In this document: positions 20,398 through 32,159 of the stretch, in pieces | How positions within the stretch are numbered: position 1 is the stretch's first letter | How the letters are laid out: the number at the start of each line of letters is the position of its first letter | Assembly: GCF_003473485.1 (NCBI RefSeq) | Contig: NC_053043.1 | Location: forward strand, 6,830,001-6,894,000 | Direction: 5' to 3' | DNA: 64,000 bases | Origin: Medicago truncatula | Taxonomy: Eukaryota; Streptophyta; Magnoliopsida; Fabales; Fabaceae | Translations under genes and position numbers: made by a program | The notes under the pieces: generated by a model | Database searches by the model: none | What the model was told of the DNA's origin: nothing | Seen by the model: the letters and a program-made list of their open reading frames with translations, nothing else

Positions 20398-23300
20398 CCA
20401 ATCCAGCAGTTTTGGCTAAAGCAGGCACACTTGAACTCTTGAGTTCAGTAACTATCACTTCAATTCTTGAAATCTCTGGTATAGATATTGATAATATCAT
20501 TGCATGCAATAAGTATTGCTTGCAAGCATATCCTAAAGCATGAAGCATTCTCTGCACCGTTAAGTGAGGGGTGCCTTTACTCCAGGATTCTAGGATCACG
20601 GTGACCTTGGGGAGATTGGTTAGTAGACCAGTGGTTGCTTCTCTAGGAGCAGCCTTAAGCAGTAAAACCACACACTGAGAAGCTATATCAGCAACACTGG
20701 TCTCTCTAGATCCACTCAACTCTAGAAAGACACCAACATTGTTTCCAAAGTCTGTTATATCTCTTATGCATTGCTGCGGATCAACAGCGCCACTCACCTC
20801 GGGAGGACTGTCACCTAAGAGAGTTGGCTCTGTTGTGTAGCTGAAGCCTTTTGTACAGCTGACTGACCGTGCTAGAAAGGCTCTGCACAGCCCAAGAGTT
20901 GGCTCCAGCAAATCTTCCATACCCTTTGCACATACAAACTCAAGGAAGTTGCCGATCCTCCTAACAACTTTCAACTGGGAAAGTAATTTGGACTCCATTT
21001 CAGGGGCAGAAGCCAAAGCAAGACACAGCTTAACATTATTCACATTTGCATTTGACAGATCACCAAGCAAGAACTCAAAACATTGTGAAATTGTCTTCAG
21101 GTGTAGAATGTCTGGAATTGAAATAAAACTGAACTCCAGTAGCATGACAAGAAGCTTCTGTGCAAATATAGGAATAGGGTCTTCATCTTCGATCAAGGTC
21201 GGGTAGAGAGGAAGAAAATGTGTATTTGACACGAATTTCAAGTCGTTCAATCTTTGCTCTTCTTCAATTGGTTCACTCAAGAGAATAATCATAACATCGA
21301 AAAAGATTTTAAGGCACAAAAATCTCGCATCACCATCCTTGTTACCCTTGTAGAGAACTGTCAAACTAGGGAGGATTTCCCGTAAGAAAATGTCGGGATT
21401 TGCAAGGATCACAGAAGATTCCTCCGTGAGAGACTCTAAAATTCGAAGAAGGGTTATTTGGAAGTCGTCTCTTCCCTGAAAGTCGATCAATAAACAAAGA
21501 CAATAATATCAAATATCAATTGTTAATTAAAAACACCTTGCTTGTTCTGCTGAAAGTAGCAGCTGCCATCCAACTAAAGATATGACCCAGCCCAATCAAT
21601 GAAAATATTGGTAAAATAATTATCAAAATTTTGAGAGATTTATTGCAAAATAATTGGTGCAGGTTTAGCGGACGACAATGTGTTCGATATTTTTCTGTTT
21701 CGACTGAGCTATTTCCTTTTAAAATAACACACTGTAAAAATTTCCATGTGCACTCACCCCTTGAGGTATGCTTAAATGAGAAATACGCCCCTATTTTAAA
21801 TTAAATACCACCCACCCTTATTTGGTGGGAAAATTGCACTAATCTTCTTTTAGGTCTTTAAAATAAACCAATTGCCCTTTATTATTTTTAGAAAATAGAG
21901 AGAAGGGGTGTAACTGCTGGGATAATTGTCATTTACAAGATAAAGAGGGTGTATGTCATTTAAGTAATTTGTTATACTAAATACTACCTTCTTTTGAGAT
22001 CAACACTTCATATTCTAAAATAGACCGCATATTTCACCAGTAAATGAAATACTGACAATATCTATAAGCACAATAAATATTTAACGAAAATTTGGCAGCT
22101 CCACTCTGACAGAACTCATGATTTGAGGAAAACATGTGATTAAAAGGAAAGAAGATGTAATGGCTGAGGCACAAACCTGAAACGGTGCCTCCGCGAGTTT
22201 AATCAGATTTGCCAACTGCCGTAGAACAGGAAGTGTCGCCACTTTGTGCTTAAAAGCTGAACTTTCAAGAAGATGAAGGACTACAGGAAACAAATGAATG
22301 TTGGATTTTGGAGCAGATCTACTGGTAAGCGAAGAGATATGCCCATGGCGCCTTCCTCCCATCATTTGCTGGATATCCCCAGTTATTATATCCAGTAATC
22401 CAGGAATAGTAGATGCCACAATATGTAGAAATGCATCTAAACACTGCCGCACAAAGGCATCCTTCTCTTTTCCCAGCCTGTCCACCACTGAAAGTAACTT
22501 ATGGCTACAAAAGAACTGTGGAAGCCATCTCCTACCGTGCTTGCAGAGGAGAGCCACAAAGACAAGTGCCTTTCCTTTTAAAACTTTACTACCCTGCTCA
22601 ACAAAAGCCAATAGACTTGGGATCAGATTCTTATCCTCTGCAAGTTGCATAAGGTATCGTCCAACATTTGTCAACATGTGACTTCCAAGCATTGCCGTGT
22701 TAAGAAGATTTAAGCTGATTTGCTGCTCGCGTGGACTGCCTTTGACAAGAGCAGATGCTAGGTCCTTGAATGAGAGCTTCTCTATAACAGACTGAATACT
22801 AGGAGGATTAAAACGAACTAAGCGCACCAAACATGATCCTGCAGTAAGCCTCATGCTTTCCAGTTTCCCTACCGCTCTATAGATATAGCAGAGATTACTA
22901 ATAACATCTTGACTGATCAAACGTCCCACCCAGGCCCCTCCTTGACTGCAAATATTCTCGATTGTTCTCAATGCATACAATTGAGTTATATCATCTTCAC
23001 CTTTCCTCAATACCGATGATACCAAGGAAATTAATGAATTTGGAACCTGCAGCCAAGTGGAGATAAGTTAACCACATAAAGACATGAACTTTGAAAGCTG
23101 GCAAATAGAGTTAAGATAGGACACAATTTTGACTAAAGATATATTACCATGTTGTGAGAAACATGCCTAAATTGTGAATTTTTATATATATACTAGTACC
23201 AGAGAACTCATGCTTCAAGTTACATAAGCAGATGGAAAACACACATTATATGCAATAAGCTTATAAGCTAACCTGCCAACCATGCGCGGTCCTATTGTCC

Positions 23301-26300
23301 TTTGATGGAGATTCAAGCGGAGTGTTATCCCTGGAATCTGCACTTTGGGTGGATATATAAAATAGCAACTCACCCAATGCAGCCATGGAAAACCTCCTCA
23401 CTTTTTCTTGCCTATCCCTAAGACCATCCGTCAGTGAACCTAGAATTCCAGAATTAGCTAAACTGTCATCAACAAAGGTAGAGTGTCTAATCAACAGACC
23501 AATCAGCGAAGCAAGTTGAACCCGTAAAGCCGATGCCTTGGATTGACGTAGCAACTTTATGAGAATGAGCATTATTGGCCCATTGGTCAAGATATTGGCT
23601 GCATCAGCATTAGTGCTCAACATCTCAAGGTACCTAACCGCATTTTGTTTCTCTCCAATGGCAGTACTCCCGTTCAATATGGCTATAATTCGGTTATGGA
23701 GTGCCTCCAGTTGCTCTTTAGGCATCTTCACAAATTCAGGTGCTTGCAACGCCTCAAAAGGAAGTGAAGGAATGACTTCCGAGCCTTTGTCAACTTTTCT
23801 GCTGGGCATTACAGGTCTGACTGAGAGATCAGATGGATGCCAACTAACCTGGGAGATGTCGTTAGAGGATCTTGAAGAATCAGAGTCAAGACCAGATCCT
23901 AAGTCATCTTTAAGCCTCTGTTTTTTTACTAGAGGGCTGACACTTGGAGAAATAGCAGATATGTCAGAACGGTCAGGAGTTGACTCATGAACAAACGTCC
24001 TTGAATCATCTGAGGCAGGAGTAGTCACAGATGGGGTGTCCAACCGGTGTATATCATTTTCAGTGTCATCTGCTTTTCCCTGATTCTGAAAATTACTCTC
24101 CATTTTCTCATTGGCCACAGAAGGTGTATGTTCAGAACCATCATTTTCATCAAGTGCGTCCTCTTCATTATTCTCATTAAAATCAAGTTCCATGTCAGTG
24201 TTCTCAATTTTAACATCGACATCTTTCTCGGAGCCATTTGGCAAGGGACGTCGATAGTTTTCTTTCTCATTTTCTTTTTGTAAATTTGATTTTGCTATTC
24301 TTGACATTCTCAAAAGATTCAAACCTTTTTTAATAATGGAAGGATCCTTCTGCTTCGCCTCAACTGTTCTGCCAGAACCCTTTGTCTGAGTTCTGTGTCC
24401 ATTTGGTGTTGCTCTTGTTGGTGTCTCAATGGCTCTTGCCCCTTTCCCGTCTTTTTCACGAGATTTGGGAGGGGTCCTGTTATGAGAAGACTTATCTCCA
24501 TTACGTTCTGATAAGCATTGTTTAGCATGTAGCTCAGTCATATCATCAAACGCAGGTTGAGGAGGAAGAGACACTAGAGTGAATTTGGTTTTCCAAAAGC
24601 CATGTCCACAAAGCTCATGCCACTGTATTCTTTCAGCTGGATCTTTGACTAACAGTGAATTTATTAAATTGACAAAAGGTGGACTTGGATTGCCAGGGAG
24701 AGGTGGAGTCGGGTCTGAAATTATGGATTTTACGAGCTGAGTGAATTCTCTTCCCACAAAAGGAGGTCTCCCAGTGTAACATTCATACAGTACACATCCT
24801 AGAGCCCAGAAATCAGAAGCATAAGAATGGACTCCGCCATCTTCAAAAAGCTCCGGAGCCATGTAAGAGGGCGTTCCACGTTTTGCTTGAGGCAACTAAA
24901 GAAGTAAAAAAACACAGGACGTATTAACATATTATTTGTTTTCAGGAGAAAAAATGACAGCTATAGTTGAATAGAGGTCCATCAATACATGCATATGGAT
25001 GTCAGAAATCGCAAAAGTTGGTAAAGCATACCGAGGAAGAAGGAACTTTTGATATCTCTTTCAACCTTCTGGCCAATCCGAAATCACAGAGCTGCAGCAA
25101 TAAAGTAATAGGTACACATCCAGCTCATATTAACAAAAAGGTTAAAAATTAAATTAATTCATTCAACTCTGAGATAGAGAGCAGATATATCGATACCTTT
25201 GTACGCCCATTTTCATCTAGTAGGATATTTGATGGTTTCAGGTCACAATAAATTATTCCATTTGAATGTAAATACCTGAACATAGTATCCAATTTTAGTG
25301 CATACAAGAGTAATACAACTAAACTGAGGGAAAACAAAAGGAAAATGAGATTAGCAAACATACTGCAAAGCTCTGACAAGGTCACAAGCAAGTTCATTAA
25401 CAGAATCTTCAGGAAGTTGACTATCCTGCAATTCATCTTCGTAATTAGCACTAAACAAGAGAGTAATATTGCATATGCATAATAGTGCAAGTAAATTTCC
25501 AAATTAAGAGGTTACAATTTATAGCTATTTACAACAGCTAATCAGAAAACAACAATTTAGAGTCAATCACTTAAGACACAACTCAATCACTTAAGGCTTT
25601 TACAAAGCTATGTGTAAGTGTGTTACAAAAAGTGTGATCTCCTACTCCAAAACAATGAAGCTACCATAATCAAAGGCTCACAAAACAAAACATATGCGGT
25701 GAAATGCTGAGTACCTGCCGTAATATAGAAAGTAGATCCCCACCAACACAATACTCCAAGACCAACCATAAGTGAGCAGAAGTTTCATACCTACAAAGCA
25801 TAAGTAGACAACATTTGAGAACTGAGGGGAATAAACTAGTAATTCAACCGGAAAGCAAGTAAAGTCTAGTCAATGATTCTACTGAACGGCTCGTCCTAAA
25901 TATTATGAATAGCCAATCTAATATTTTGAATAGAAAGCATAAAAATTAATAGTAAGATTTCCTCAATTTATAACTCCTTATTTTAGTAAAATTATTTTTC
26001 CTTAATAGAATCTCCTTACTTTAAAAGAATATTCCTCACCATGAATAAAACTTGAGAACATTTTGGTGATCTAAAGTGTGAAGAATCCTAACCTGCAAAA
26101 GAGAAAATCGGTTAATTCAACTTTTTTTGTAGATGCAGCTCAGGATCTACTAGAAAAATCAAAAACTACCGAAAATAGCATAATTAATTAACAAAAAGAA
26201 AAGGAAAAAGAATCAATTAAGAAGATTAATTTCCGTAAATAAATTATGATAACTTACTTCTTGAAGAACCTTGTTCTTCTGAGATTTATCGACACTTTTG

Positions 26301-26486
26301 ATTGCGAAATACTCGATCGTCTTCTTCTTTCTACCTTTGTAAACAGTCTGCAAATTCGGAAACACGGAGAGAGAAAGATAAAGAGATAGTGATGAATTGA
26401 AGATGGAAATCAAAGGAGAAAGATGAAGAATGTGCTACCGAGTATCTTCCGCGACCAATGGCTTCGTAGATGTGGTACTGGTTCAT
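20360..26486 (-). CDS. RUK: RUNKEL, kinase-like microtubule-associated protein
   Basis: Orthologue of Arabidopsis RUNKEL, which decorates phragmoplast microtubules and is needed for cell-plate expansion in cytokinesis. Ten exons in transcript order: 26439-26486, 26258-26347, 26040-26092, 25715-25790, 25364-25425, 25197-25275, 25032-25091, 23273-24895, 22177-23046, 20360-21475. They join in frame to 1358 aa, close to the Arabidopsis length. The N-terminal kinase-like domain (about 4-255) starts MNQYHIYEAIGRGRYS, has Lys33 (YFAIK), Asp121 in YCDLKPSN and DFG at 139-141. A charged linker (KENEKENYRRPLPN) leads to HEAT/ARM-like repeats to the end (LQRLPRCI). In Arabidopsis the domain is reported to bind microtubules rather than act as a normal kinase. 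The ATG agrees with the conserved family start. The 5' leader has a CT tract. Confidence 0.95.
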
Positions 26487-26540
26487 GATGGCTTCGTCGT
26501 CGATTTCAAATGCTGGGGTTGTGTGTGTAGAATAGATGAA

Positions 26541-26565
26541 GAGAGAGAGAGAGAGAGAGAGAGAG
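26541..26565. repeat. GA/CT microsatellite in RUNKEL 5' leader
   Basis: A run of GA on the plus strand (CT in the transcript sense) about 55-80 bp before the RUNKEL start codon. CT tracts are common in plant leaders. Confidence 0.8.
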
Positions 26566-27171
26566 TGTCTGTGTGTTCTAACGGGCGGTTTAATTTTGAT
26601 TTTTGAAATTCCAAGGTTCATGATAATACTTTAAGCATACATATTGCAATGACTAATACCTCAAAATAGTCCTTGAATTTTAAAAAATCGGTCAATTTCG
26701 TCCCTGAATTATTCAAAATATCAAATTAGTCCCTGAATTTACAAAATGTCAATCAAATTATTCCCTCCGTTAAGTTGGTCTGTTAACGGAGGTGACGTGT
26801 CACGTTAACCTCTGACAAAGCTTACCACGTCAGATGTCACGCAAGCAGGGACCAAACTGATTGATTTACACAAGGACGAAATTGATGGATTTACACAAAA
26901 TTTCCAAGGACCAAATTGATGGATTTTCAGAAAATTCGCAACGGCTCTTTCCTTCTTTGTGAGTAACGGTTCTTTCTCCACTTCCTCATTTAGAACTATT
27001 TCTTCCCCAAATATATAAATTTAGAACCCTAATGTTATAATTCCTTACATAGAGTTCAAAATTCCCAAAATTTCTTCCCTAATTCAAAAAACTTAGAACC
27101 CTAATTTTTTTGATTAAATTTGAAATTCATAAATCAAGTGCTCTGCCTTGTAGATTCAGTGTTTAGAATTG

Positions 27172-27690
27172 ATGGGTGGTGCGCGAATGGGCAAAAACAA
27201 CTACAACAACAGGTATTCATCTTCAAGCTCTATGTACAATGATGATGTGAGAGAGCTTCAATGTTGGTGTCCTAGAATTTGTGTTGTAAGAAGAGCAAAC
27301 ACTGTCAATAACTCAGGAAGGCTTTTCTATGTTTGCCCTCTGCATAAGGTTTGTTTAACAATGGTTATTTGATGTATGAATGTTTTGTTTAAATTATACT
27401 GATTTTGTCTTTTGATTGTATAGGATGATTGTGAAAATTGTAATTTTTTTGGTTGGGTTGATGAAGCTGAAGAATTAGGCTATTTTAAAAACAATGATGT
27501 TGGTCATGGAAGAAATGCAAAGTTGATCGAGAAGCCAAATGATAGGGGCAAAGAAGAGGTTTGGAGGGCAAGGTTGATGGATAAAGTTGATTGTTTAGGA
27601 AGTGAACTTAGGTTGATTAAGTTATTGATAGGAGTATTTTGTTTGATTGAGTTGTTTAAAATGCTATTGTATTGTGCCAAGTCCATGTAA
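27172..27690 (+). CDS. GRF-type zinc-finger protein carried by MULE A
   Basis: Two exons, 27172-27348 and 27424-27690, with a GT-AG intron of 75 bp, give an uninterrupted 147-aa protein. A Ser/Tyr/Asn-rich N-terminus (1-28) is followed by a GRF zinc finger at about 30-75: CWCP, then GRLFYVCP, then CNFFGWVDE, with the Cys/Gly-Arg-x-Phe pattern of the family. A charged stretch follows, and residues about 120-142 (LIKLLIGVFCLIELFKMLLY) form a hydrophobic, possibly membrane-spanning, helix. GRF fingers bind single-stranded DNA or nucleic acid in other proteins. Here the gene lies inside a transposon, tail to tail with the transposase, as mudrB lies relative to mudrA in maize. Function in transposition is inference. 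The homologous gene in MULE B is broken. Confidence 0.8.
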
Positions 27691-28050
27691 TGTTGTAATG
27701 AAAAGAGGTTGTCAATGAATGAATCAAACCTTTCTGTCAAAAAAATTCAATCACATTGGTCCTTGAATTATATTCATATCCATCATTTCGATCTTTAAAT
27801 TAGTAAAAAAAAACATCAAATTGGTCCTTGAATTATCATAACAGAAATCAATTGGATCCTTTGGACATACATTTGCTGAACAAAGTCAAAAGTAAAAGAC
27901 AAACACTTTGATTATAAAAAGACAAACATTTGCATTATATCATAAGTCAATATTCGATGTTAATAAGTCATTACATAGCGAAAAAAACAACAGTACATAG
28001 CCAAAAAAAGCATTAATTAAACTAGTCCAAAAGCATAATTAAAACATGCA

Positions 28051-28598
28051 TCACTGTTTTCGAAATCCTTGAGTTGGGATAAACTCCATGTACTGCGGTT
28101 GAGTAGAAGCGGATGGCCCGAAAATTGGATTTGGAACTCTAACAACATCCTCTTGTTGCACCTCAGTAGCAACATTCTCAACAACCGTTTCCACACTTGC
28201 CACATTACTTTGTACTTGTTCTTCAGGCTCAGTGTCAATCCAATTCTTTGGTCTCCTAAGCACACCTTGCTTTGCACAACTTCTTGAGTTATGTCCCATC
28301 AATTCACATCTTCCACATTGAGTGTCATTATAGGTTTTCTTCATGCCACTCCCACCAATAGGTTCTTCATTGCCATCCTTTCTCCTATTCTTCTTAGGTC
28401 TTCCTGCTGACCTTTTCACCTTTGGTGGCACAGGTTTTTCATAAGGTGTTGGTTCCCAGTAAATTTGAGAATTCACAGGTTGAATAAAGTAGCTATAAGT
28501 TGCCCTATATGAACCAAGGGTCAACCAATCATGACAATGATCTTCTGACTTGAATCCTCTCAATGCCAGTGCTGAACATGCATGCATACATGGCATTC
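28051..28598 (-). pseudogene. MuDR-type transposase, C-terminal exon only
   Basis: The frame opens after a CAG acceptor at 28599-28601 and runs to a stop at 28051. It encodes the end of a MuDR transposase: a SWIM zinc-binding motif (GMPCMHACSALALRGF), a conserved block (TYSYFIQPVNSQIYW), a basic stretch (KVKRSAGRPKKNRRKD), a CX2CX4HX4C zinc knuckle (CGRCELMGHNSRSC) and an acidic tail. The DDE catalytic domain and everything upstream are missing, with only about 800 bp left to the terminal repeat. The product cannot be an active transposase. The same tail ends the fragment in MULE B. Confidence 0.88.
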
Positions 28599-29422
28599 CT
28601 GTTCATTCAATCCAACAAACTGTTCATATCCAAATATACATAAAAAATCAAAAGCAAATCAGACTTCAATACGAACCTCAACAAACCCTTTTTATAAATT
28701 GTTTAAATCAGGACGTGATTTCGTTCAATACAAATATAATGTTTTTCATTTTTAGTAATTAAACATAAAGACATGCAATTATTAAGTTTCTAACAAAAAA
28801 CCCTAAAATTACTAATCTAAAAAACGCAATCAAACACACAGCAATCACAAACAAACAGCAACCAAACATGATATGAAGTTAAAAGTTGAAAAATAATGCC
28901 TAAAACTAAAACCAAAATTTCACAATAAAACGGACACAAAACAGGGACAAACGAACAAGAGTGAATGGAAAACAAAGTTGAATGTCTATACCTTGACAAA
29001 CCACGAAATCTGACTTGAAAACTGAATCTTTTCCAAGGATGATCGCCGATGATGATGATGATTTTGGTGAAGTGAAGAGGGTGACGGTTTAGGCGGGAAG
29101 GTGAAAGGTTAGGGACTTGTTTGATGCTTCTGAGTGAAAATGTGAGGATGAAAGTGAATGGTAATAGAGGGGTATAATTGAAAACACAGGAAAAATGAGA
29201 CTGAAATGTTAAATATCAAATTTTGACCATTTCCATCAGTTTAGTCCTTGTATACGTGGCTGACACATCATCACTGTTAACAGACATTTTGGACGGAGGG
29301 ACTGATTTGATGGACGTCTGTAAAATTCAGGGACTAATTTGATATTTCAAATAATTAAGGGACGAAATTGGCCGATTTTTCAAAATTCAAGGACTATTTT
29401 GAGGTATTAGTCATATTGCAAT

Positions 29423-30129
29423 CTCAATTAATCAATTAATAAATATGAAAAACTTTTCGTAATATGTTGTAAGATATCGTTTAATACAAACAAAACAAAA
29501 ACTTTTAAAATAAAAACTATATAAAAAAAATATACATTTTTTTAAACGCTAAAATGAATTATATTACTACCAAATAGATTTTACTCAGCACAAAACAAAC
29601 GTACTTGTTTAGAATGGAGAAGTTACGCAAACAAAAGTTAAAACCAATAGAAATGAAAAAGGAATAGAAGAATTAGCCAAAATCCAAACACATAAGAGGA
29701 TTAAGTTACCGGTCATGATAACCAAAAGCAATACTTGACTTTTTTTCCTTCAGCCTTCGAAAGGGGAGCTTGTTATATTATTAAAAGTTGTAGAGCTGAG
29801 TTTGTTATATTAATAAAACCATATTGTTCCGCTATTCTTATTATGGCAATGCGTATAAATTACAAACAGTTGTTTTATGAAATTTTGATTAAAATTAATT
29901 TGATTTTGATTAAAATTATAGGTATGAATAATAGATATTTTGCACTTTCATATTGTAACAAATATTTTTCATATCAACATTAATATAATATAATATATTT
30001 CAAGAAAATATAACAATATAGTATAAATTTTAATCTTTTTAAATGACACCAACAAAATAGCATTCTTATAGTAAAATTTATGTAAGGGTATAATTTGAAG
30101 GAGTAGAAGTCAACCCAAGACGGCTTATT
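29423..30129. other. Intergenic, AT-rich
   Basis: No gene is supported. There is a local repeat of TTGTTATATTA(T/A)TAAAA near 29771-29818. Confidence 0.45.
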
Positions 30130-31400
30130 TTCTTTATATATATAGTGTAGATATATTTGTTAGACTACCAAATTGTAGTAAATGAACGTCAATACTAGAT
30201 GGAACAGTCGAGGGAAAGCCTAACCAACTTCGCACCAATTGCCACGACACGCCAAAATAATTGCAATCCAAAAATAAATGTTTTGTTTTTTCTGAACTTC
30301 CACAACCAGTGACACAGATAGGAATCAATAAGGATAATACCTCTTTGACATAAATTATCGTTTATGGGCAATTTATTACGAAGATGTCGCTGAACAAACA
30401 GTCATATTAAGTTTGGCAGTGTTGTATAATGATGGGGAACCTCACTTGCAAGAATATGATACACACCACTAACAATGTAACCATCAACTGACTCTAGGAT
30501 CCACACAAAACGATTCTGAATATTAACTCGTAGAGTCACAGAGAGTAGTAAATTCCTACACTCCCTTGCCAACTATTTCTCCCACGCCCTCAAACCCCTC
30601 TCCCACCTCCAAACCTCACGACCATCAGCCAAACCCAAAGCAAACATATCAGCAATTGTCCCCCTCTATGTGACAGCCAACTCAAACCGACAACAAAACT
30701 CAACACAGAGGCACATCCCCGACCAACCTATCCATCCAGAAAAAAACATATTGTCCTCATTACCAACTTTACACCATAAATTCTCCTCAAACTAACCACG
30801 CACGTGTAATCATACACCATCACATATTGAAACCAAATCCCTCCACCATATCAACCCATCCCTTCCTCCTTCTTTCAACTGACTCCCCGCAGGCCCGTAT
30901 CTACCTGACAACACCCTATACCACAACCCGCCTCTATTAGTCATCATTCTCCAACACCATCTACCCATCAAAGCAAAAATTCAAAATCCTTATAACCCCT
31001 TAACTCCCATATGCCTTATCCAAACAAGTTGAATTCCAATCCACACAAGATATTTTCCTATGATCCTCACTTCCCCCCAAAAAGAAACAATTTAAAAGAG
31101 ATTCAATATAGGAAATGGCACATGGGGGAGTCTTGAAGAAGGAAAGAGCGTAGACAGGAAGATAAGTTAGGACATAATTTAGAAGAACCAGGCGACCACT
31201 AAAAGGTAAGCGCCTACTTTTCCATCCTAACAATCAAAACTTTAAACAATCAAACAATGGTTCCTAAAACTTTAACCGATGCGCTTCACCTCTAATAGGT
31301 GACCTAAATACATAAAAGGCAACCGACCAACTTTACAATTCAAAACTAAGGCAACTTCATGTAGCCACAAATCATTGACATTCACGCCCACCATATTCTA
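30130..31400 (-). mobile_element. Decayed LINE (reverse-transcriptase end, thumb, zf-RVT)
   Basis: On the minus strand the order is the end of the reverse-transcriptase domain (VGRLPFMYLG-like, near 31310-31390), the connection region (RLVLLNYVLTYLPVYALSFF and GGSEDHRKISCVDW, 31000-31233), and a zf-RVT-like region with LPINDNLCQRGI and CGSSEKTKHLFLDC (30200-30370). Several frameshifts and stops separate these blocks, so it is an old, 5'-incomplete L1-type copy. No clear A-tail is seen at the 30130 side. Confidence 0.8.
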
Positions 31401-31536
31401 GTGACATGCATGTCATATTTTTATACTGATTTATATATTAAAACAAATGTAAAAGTTAAACAAATTTAACTAACCGATACCGATGTATCCAACTAGATTC
31501 CAACATACTTAAAAATTTATCATAAACTTCAAGAAA

Positions 31537-31882
31537 AGGTAATAGTCATTTTGGTCCCTCAGTGTATCAAAATTTCAAAATAATCTAATTGTGCATTTCA
31601 TTAGTCAAAATAATCAATGACATTAAAATAATTTGTTAATATTGTCATACTAGTCATTCAATATACTTACTTATTATCATAGCAGTCCTTATAAGTATTT
31701 ACTTATTGTTATTGCCATCCTTACATGAAAATAGTTACTGTGAGTATTGAAGGATTATTTTAGCATCAGAGACTATTCTGACTAACAAAGTGCACAATCA
31801 GAAACTATTTTAAAATTTTGATACATTGAATGACTATTATGACTATTTGTTACACATTTAAGGATGAAAATGACTATTACCT
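31537..31882. mobile_element. Mutator-like MITE, about 346 bp
   Basis: The ends AGGTAATAGTCATTTTGGTC and, inverted, AGGTAATAGTCATTTTCATC are flanked by imperfect 9-bp repeats (CTTCAAGAA before, CTTAAAGAA after). The interior repeats ATAATAGTCATT-like motifs in both orientations and is non-coding. Confidence 0.7.
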
Positions 31883-32159
31883 CTTAAAGAAGTTACAACA
31901 AAGACAAAAAAGAGTAGAAGAATATGGACCGTTCGATTAAGGTCAGGCGATAACACCCCTAAAGATCGAGGAAATTACAATAAAGCCAAAAATAGCAAAA
32001 GAAACGAGGACCGTTGGATCAAGGTCAGACGATAAAACCCCCAAAGATGAACAAAATTACAAAAGAGACAACATTGAAAATGCAGAATGATAGTGGCAAT
32101 ATAGGAAGAAAACAACCTAAGAGTACTACTAATAACAAAAACAATGATATTGAGAAGCT

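Larger units (their letters stand above)
26651..29412. mobile_element. MuDR-like MULE A, 2.76 kb, deleted in the middle
   Basis: Flanked by an exact 10-bp direct repeat ATATTGCAAT (26641-26650 and 29413-29422). The ends are long inverted repeats of roughly 150-170 bp starting GACTAATACCTCAAAATAGT on both strands. It carries two convergent coding units: a GRF zinc-finger gene on the plus strand and the C-terminal exon of a MuDR-type transposase on the minus strand. The N-terminal and catalytic part of the transposase is absent, so the copy is non-autonomous by internal deletion. Well-preserved ends and target duplication suggest a fairly recent insertion upstream of RUNKEL. Confidence 0.9.

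Noticed and set aside
23273-26486. Assignment as TIO/FUSED kinase
   Set aside because: Both have an N-terminal kinase and ARM/HEAT repeats, but the start MNQYHIYEAIG, YCDLKPSN and the C-terminal ELQRLPR match RUNKEL as I recall it.
27504-27740. A 78-codon frame antisense to the GRF gene, also open in MULE B (41771-42007)
   Set aside because: It is the mirror of GRF exon 2 and its 3' flank. Similarity between copies follows from DNA homology; it has no recognisable domain.
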